DNA of 10,828 nt from an uncultured Lachnospiraceae bacterium (GTDB lineage Bacteria; Bacillota; Clostridia; Lachnospirales; Lachnospiraceae). The stretch spans positions 1-10,828 of the forward strand of contig CAJUHQ010000117.1 of assembly GCA_910586095.1 (NCBI GenBank), in the 5' to 3' direction. This document shows, piece after piece, positions 7,149 through 10,828 of this stretch; positions within the stretch are counted from its first letter, which is position 1; every line of letters starts with the position of its first letter. Below the pieces are notes generated by a model that worked only from the letters and a program-made list of their open reading frames with translations, ran no database searches and was not told the origin of the DNA. The position numbers and the translations under genes were made by a program.

Positions 7149-8432
7149 ATGCATTTTGATGATGAGATGAAACAGATGTTTGTGCGAATGGTGCAAGGCA
7201 AAGTACATCTATCTGAGTGGGAAACGTGGTGGAATAGCCACATTCCTCAGTTAGAAGCCGCCTTGCTTTTAGGAGATCGCAATCGGATTATGCCTGCCGA
7301 CTGGAAAACAGGCAGTTATCGTTCTATGTTCAAAAGTCAAAGTGGTATTGCCTACTACTTTTATAGACAAGGACGTCCTGTAAAGCCTTCTAATTTCTAT
7401 GAAACAAAAGCTAAAGAACAAGAACAACGTCAAAAAGAAGAAGCAATGCAAATTTATTATGATCGTATTGCACCCTATAAAAAACAATGGGATTTGTATC
7501 TAGAAAAACATCCCACGAAAACAATTAACTTTGAATGGCACAATTTATTAGGCACTCCTCCCAATCAGAAACCACCAACCCCCTTAATCTCCCAACATGG
7601 CAAGACCATAGAATGGTATAAGCAAAATCGGGAAGCACTAAAATTATGCTTAAAAGAAAACATGACTGCCAAGATTGCGCCTCTTGCAAAGGCCTATGGC
7701 ATGAAAAAAGTAGGGAAAAATTTTTTTGTAAAAACACAGAATGATTTGGTGTATTGCCTTTGGTTTCGCGGATATTTTCGTGGTGGTGGATATGAGGCAA
7801 TGGGATACCATATGGGACCATTATATGCGATTGAGGATGGATTTTTAGAATTACCTGGGCACATTTGTCATGGAGACACCTTTCAAAAAATAGAGCAAGA
7901 TTGGTCTGAGATTCAATATGACGTAGATGCTATAAACGTAGACAAAATTAACCAAGAGTTTGATTATATATTGACTTTTTTGGCAGAAGAAGTATTTCCA
8001 GAGTGGCACAAGATTGACAGTCTAGAAACTTATTTTTCACTGGAACATCAAGCCTATTTGCAAGCAACCAAAACAGGGCCAATTGATCCTTTAACACAAT
8101 GGCCCATGTGGGAGACAGAAGCAAAACAAAACCGCGATCCTTGGCATGCACGCGACTATACTCTTGGTGTTTGGGAACTTTTGTCAGGCAAAGAAGAGGA
8201 AGGCTACAAACACCTTGAAAGCTGTGTGCAGCAGAAAAAAAGCTATTACTGTGGGGATTATAATGATCGTTCCAGTCCCGATGCTATACTATACTACAAT
8301 GCAGAACTTTTTGCCAATACCAAACAAATCAAGGATCACAATGACCGCAAAAATGCAATTTTAAAGACATATGACGAAGTATGTCAATTTATGAAGTATT
8401 ATTATCGATTAACCAAACGTGTAGAGCGATAG
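7149..8432 (+). CDS. Hypothetical protein with DUF4304-like C-terminal half (427 aa)
   Basis: A soluble, tryptophan- and tyrosine-rich protein with no signal peptide or membrane segment. Residues 1-80 (FVRMVQGKVHLSEWETWW..., NRIMPADWKTGSYRSM) form a compact N-terminal domain I do not recognise. Residues about 85-125 are highly charged and probably a coiled coil or long helix. Residues about 160-310 (PLAKAYGMKKVGKNFFVK, DLVYCLWFRGYFRGGGYEAMGY) resemble the DUF4304 pattern of a charged 'GFkkkgk.F' strand followed by an aromatic strand. The rest (330-427) looks helical. DUF4304 is often seen near polymorphic-toxin immunity genes, which is a hint only. I chose ATG 7149 because GGAG (7135-7138) lies 10 bases upstream; a longer in-frame TTG (7104) has no ribosome site and would lie inside the leader hairpins. 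A second gene follows after 58 bases. Confidence 0.75.
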   Translation: MHFDDEMKQMFVRMVQGKVHLSEWETWWNSHIPQLEAALLLGDRNRIMPADWKTGSYRSMFKSQSGIAYYFYRQGRPVKPSNFYETKAKEQEQRQKEEAMQIYYDRIAPYKKQWDLYLEKHPTKTINFEWHNLLGTPPNQKPPTPLISQHGKTIEWYKQNREALKLCLKENMTAKIAPLAKAYGMKKVGKNFFVKTQNDLVYCLWFRGYFRGGGYEAMGYHMGPLYAIEDGFLELPGHICHGDTFQKIEQDWSEIQYDVDAINVDKINQEFDYILTFLAEEVFPEWHKIDSLETYFSLEHQAYLQATKTGPIDPLTQWPMWETEAKQNRDPWHARDYTLGVWELLSGKEEEGYKHLESCVQQKKSYYCGDYNDRSSPDAILYYNAELFANTKQIKDHNDRKNAILKTYDEVCQFMKYYYRLTKRVER

Positions 8433-8453
8433 TTTATAAACACTAGATCGCTC
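8424..8453 (+). terminator. Hairpin spanning the stop codon of the DUF4304-like gene
   Basis: GAGCGAT (8424-8430) pairs perfectly with ATCGCTC (8447-8453), extended by AGT (8431-8433) with ACT (8442-8444) past a two-base bulge. The interior also contains the palindrome GTTTATAAAC (8432-8441). The stop TAG (8430-8432) is within the stem. No T-run follows, so full termination is unlikely; it may protect or partially terminate the message before the next gene. Confidence 0.45.
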
Positions 8454-8490
8454 AAAGACTAAGCTGTTGACAGCAGAAAGGATGATTATT

Positions 8491-9276
8491 ATGGAAAACT
8501 CTTATTCAAATTTTACAATCTCAGAGGGGCAATTTCAATTGAGGGATATTATTTATCCTGTTACATCTACTAGTTTGTGGGCATACTACCAAGATCAAAA
8601 TATTATTTTGTTTCCGTCGGTAGATGCAAAGACCACCGATCCGCAAGTAGAGTATGAAATGCGTTGTGTGTCATTGTATCACAACAATGGCTTTAACACA
8701 CATTGCAGTACTTTTGCAGCGTTAAAGGGAAAAAAATTTGTCTGGACTAGCGATACTAATATTGATGAAGAAGAGGCAGGGTATTTTTGTGTACAAGAAC
8801 ATGAATGTGTGCAAAATGGAACCATTGAAATATTGGATGTAACATCCACAACTATGACCATTCATTGGAGTGGAGAAGCAGATGTTTTCTGGAGTGAACC
8901 ATATGGAAGCAATGTCCCTTTTGAAACTATTTTTACGGTAGAACTTCCTACAAAAATTAGTTATGCGTTAGAACCTTTTCAGTCCACAAAAACCATTATC
9001 AATGAAAATACAGAACTTGAACTATTAAATATAGATCAGTTTAACGAAGAAGTCAACCGAATCTCTGCTTCTAGAGAATGGGATCAATTTAATACAGTGT
9101 TAGAATTTCGTCTGATTTGTGAAGGAACAGGATACAATGGAACCGTTGTTTTTACCAATGGCAAAAATAACCATGTAACGACTATGGAAGAAAACTGCCC
9201 CAAAAAAGTATGTCTAGAGAGTGTCAACTATAATCTAAAATGTCAATATGAGATCTTTCTTTTTGTAATCGAGTAA
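8491..9276 (+). CDS. Hypothetical cytosolic protein, probably beta-rich (261 aa), unrecognised family
   Basis: I do not recognise this protein. It has no signal peptide, membrane helix or obvious catalytic motif. Alternating hydrophobic/polar stretches (for example GTIEILDVTSTTMTIHWSG, 110-128, and NTVLEFRLICEGTGY, 201-215) suggest mainly beta structure. Eight cysteines are scattered (59, 72, 100, 106, 210, 236, 241, 251) without a clear metal-binding spacing. Acidic residues are clustered at 89-96. ATG 8491 is preferred because AAAGGA (8477-8482) lies 8 bases upstream; an in-frame ATG at 8482 overlaps that site, and a TTG at 8467 has no site. It begins 58 bases after the DUF4304-like gene and has no convincing promoter of its own, so the two are likely co-transcribed and might act as partners. 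That the open frame is a real gene is well supported by length, ribosome site and codon use. Confidence 0.7.
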   Translation: MENSYSNFTISEGQFQLRDIIYPVTSTSLWAYYQDQNIILFPSVDAKTTDPQVEYEMRCVSLYHNNGFNTHCSTFAALKGKKFVWTSDTNIDEEEAGYFCVQEHECVQNGTIEILDVTSTTMTIHWSGEADVFWSEPYGSNVPFETIFTVELPTKISYALEPFQSTKTIINENTELELLNIDQFNEEVNRISASREWDQFNTVLEFRLICEGTGYNGTVVFTNGKNNHVTTMEENCPKKVCLESVNYNLKCQYEIFLFVIE

Positions 9277-9299
9277 CTCTTTTCAAATACCAAACGACA

Positions 9300-9353
9300 G
9301 ATCAAGTGTGATGCGAGTTGATCCTAATCAAGCAACTATGCAAGAATATTCTT
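9300..9353 (+). promoter_or_regulatory. Competing short hairpins and a 12-bp palindrome between the unknown gene and ilvB
   Basis: TTGATC (9318-9323) can pair with GATCAA (9300-9305), or its TTGAT (9318-9322) with ATCAA (9327-9331). AAGAATATTCTT (9342-9353) is a perfect palindrome, followed by a further T. AATATTCTT recurs at 9442-9450 inside the spacer of the ilvB promoter, so the element could bind a regulator of that gene. The stems are short, and the region may equally be the 3' end of the upstream message. Confidence 0.25.
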
Positions 9354-9430
9354 TTAGCAAAACCATACCAAAATAGTACATACAAAAAATTAACAATAAA
9401 AATAGTATGATTAGATATTGCAAATAATGG

Positions 9431-9459
9431 TTTACTTCGTTAATATTCTTATGTATAAT
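9431..9459 (+). promoter_or_regulatory. Sigma-A-type promoter for the acetolactate synthase gene
   Basis: TTTACT (9431-9436) as -35 and a perfect TATAAT (9454-9459) as -10 are separated by 17 bases. Transcription would start near 9466, leaving a leader of about 57 bases to the ATG. This is too short for a T-box, and no T-box or CodY-like site is visible, so control by branched-chain amino acids must act otherwise if present. Confidence 0.6.
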
Positions 9460-9522
9460 GAAGTATGTTTTGCATTTCTTTTGTAGAACAAAATCGATTT
9501 GAAAGGATAAGAGTGAACATTT

Positions 9523-10828
9523 ATGATCGGCGCTGACGCAATAGTAAAATGTCTCGAAAATGAAGGTGTCACTACTGTATATGGATATCCTGGGGTAGCA
9601 ATCTGCCCATTTTACAACAGTATTCTTCACTCAGAGATTAAGACAATATTAGTTAGAACAGAACAGAATGCTGCCCATGCGGCAAGTGGAGAAGCACGAG
9701 TCACTGGCAAAGTGGGTGTATGCGCAGTTACAAGCGGACCTGGAGCTACCAATCTAATCACTGGTATCGCAACAGCCTTTGCAGACAGTATTCCTATCGT
9801 ATGTATCTCAGGCCAAGTCAACAGTGAGCTGATCGGAAGTGATGTTTTTCAAGAAGCAGATATTACAGGCGCAGTAGAATCTTTTGTCAAGTACAGCTAT
9901 CTTGTCAGAGATGTAGCAGATATTCCACGTATTGTTAAAGAAGCATTCTACATTGCAAATTCTGGCAGAAGGGGACCTGTTCTAATTGACATCCCTATTG
10001 ATATACAAAATGCTGCAATCAGAAATTTTAAATATCCCGAGGAAGTTAATATTCGCGCGTATAAACCTACAGTCAAGGGACATATCGTGCAAATTAAAAA
10101 AGTGATAAAAGAGATTGAAAAGGCAAAAAAACCCATTATCTGTGCGGGTGGTGGTGTACATTTAAGCAATGCTGTCACAGAATTGCGAAATTTTGCCCAT
10201 CAGTATAGAATTCCAGTAGTTTCTACTATGATGGGAATCGGTGTTATGCCCACACAAGATCCCATGTATTTTGGTATGGTAGGCAACAATGGAAAGGCAT
10301 ACGCAAACCGCGCTATGAACGAATCCGATTTGTTGATTATGGTAGGCGCTAGAGTAGCAGATAGAGCTATCAGCCAACCTGATCTCATTACCACCAACAA
10401 AGTGCTTGTACATATTGATGTCGATCCAGCAGAGATCGGCAAAAATGTTGGGCCAACCATACCACTTGTAGGAGATGCCAAGCATATTTTTGAAGATTTT
10501 ACTAAGGAGGAATTCTTCTGTGAACATGAGGCATGGATTCAGACTTTAGAGGACTATCGCAAAACAATGGTTCAAAAACGCAAGCCCAATCCAGACTATG
10601 TCGATCCAGCAGCCTTTATCACATTGCTCTCAGAAGAGTTAAAGGAGGATGCTGTTTATGTGGCAGACGTAGGACAAAATCAGATTTGGAGCTGCAATTA
10701 TCATATTGTCAGAGATGGACGTTTCTTGACCTCTGGGGGAATGGGTACAATGGGATATTCCATCCCCGCAGCAATGGGAGCTAAGCGCGGGGATATGAAC
10801 AGACAAGTTGTCGCTGTGTGTGGAGATG
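9523..10828 (+). CDS. ilvB: Acetolactate synthase catalytic (large) subunit, 3' end outside window
   Basis: The enzyme condenses two pyruvates, or pyruvate with 2-oxobutyrate, using thiamine diphosphate, Mg2+ and usually FAD: the first shared step of valine, leucine and isoleucine synthesis. 435 codons are visible of roughly 550; the sequence stops inside the GDG metal/ThDP motif (VCGD, 432-435). The N-terminal Pyr domain includes GYPGVAICPFY (21-31), the catalytic Glu at 47 (RTEQNAAHAASGEAR), TSGPGATNLITG and the family stretch FQEADITGAVESFVKYSYLV. The middle domain carries CAGGGVHLSNA and VGARVADRA, and the C-terminal domain begins at about 370 with ADVGQNQIWS and GGMGTMGYSIPAAMGAK. Residue 46, normally His before Glu, is Thr, and the usual Tyr/Leu of 'DGYAR' is Glu, so other ThDP-dependent chemistry is not excluded. 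AAAGGA lies 15 bases before the ATG, longer than ideal; GAGTGA (9511-9516) may help. The regulatory subunit gene, if any, is outside. Confidence 0.88.
   Translation, partial: MIGADAIVKCLENEGVTTVYGYPGVAICPFYNSILHSEIKTILVRTEQNAAHAASGEARVTGKVGVCAVTSGPGATNLITGIATAFADSIPIVCISGQVNSELIGSDVFQEADITGAVESFVKYSYLVRDVADIPRIVKEAFYIANSGRRGPVLIDIPIDIQNAAIRNFKYPEEVNIRAYKPTVKGHIVQIKKVIKEIEKAKKPIICAGGGVHLSNAVTELRNFAHQYRIPVVSTMMGIGVMPTQDPMYFGMVGNNGKAYANRAMNESDLLIMVGARVADRAISQPDLITTNKVLVHIDVDPAEIGKNVGPTIPLVGDAKHIFEDFTKEEFFCEHEAWIQTLEDYRKTMVQKRKPNPDYVDPAAFITLLSEELKEDAVYVADVGQNQIWSCNYHIVRDGRFLTSGGMGTMGYSIPAAMGAKRGDMNRQVVAVCGD

Noticed and set aside
8467..8493. TTGACA at 8467-8472 as a -35 box for the 261-aa gene
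   Set aside because: The matching -10 position (TATGGA, 8490-8495) would overlap the start codon and leave no ribosome binding site in the transcript.
9277..9522. T-box or other amino-acid riboswitch before ilvB
   Set aside because: The leader after the promoter is only about 57 bases, and no T-box consensus or specifier stem is visible.
9328..10527. Open frames on the minus strand across the ilvB region
   Set aside because: They lie opposite a clear acetolactate synthase gene, have no ribosome sites, and resemble no protein I know.

Overview
The window reads as an AT-rich chromosomal stretch from a low-GC Gram-positive anaerobe. Clostridia, and probably a Lachnospiraceae-like bacterium, is my inference from base composition, strong AAAGGA/AGGA-type ribosome binding sites, the CmpB-type membrane protein and the Clostridia-like wording of the Mod and acetolactate synthase proteins. 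I could not search a database. All genes I accept lie on the + strand.

Left part (1-1785): the C-terminal end of a MATE-family efflux transporter is followed closely by a polytopic membrane protein with two tandem copies of the ABC_trans_CmpB (putative ABC transporter type IV) domain. Both genes end in a hairpin that contains the stop codon.

Centre (about 1800-7024): a two-gene Type III restriction-modification operon, mod then res, has its own promoter-like sequence and a leader of about 150 nt rich in inverted and direct repeats. Res (1021 aa) looks intact, with an SF2 helicase followed by a PD-(D/E)xK nuclease. Mod is split into two frames exactly at a run of seven C's (2106-2112), 36 codons into the gene. 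The N-terminal family sequence is in one frame and the rest, including DPPY and the SAM-binding motif, is one frame away. Eight (or five) C's would join them into a protein of about 647 aa. As written, the gene is therefore OFF. The simplest exciting reading is a phase-variable Type III methyltransferase (a phasevarion switch). The same bases also form a C_CCC_CCC slippery heptamer with an SD-like AGGA upstream, so programmed -1 frameshifting is a second possibility. A homopolymer sequencing error is a third.

Right part (7025-9276): a 427-aa protein with a DUF4304-like second half and a 261-aa unrecognised cytosolic protein are probably co-transcribed. Their role is unknown. Their position beside a restriction system makes an accessory, defence or immunity role conceivable but unproven.

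Right edge (9277-end): a good sigma-A-type promoter drives an acetolactate synthase catalytic subunit (ilvB-like), cut by the window end inside its thiamine-diphosphate GDG motif. No intergenic stretch exceeds 300 bases. I saw no tRNA, rRNA, CRISPR array or transposon.
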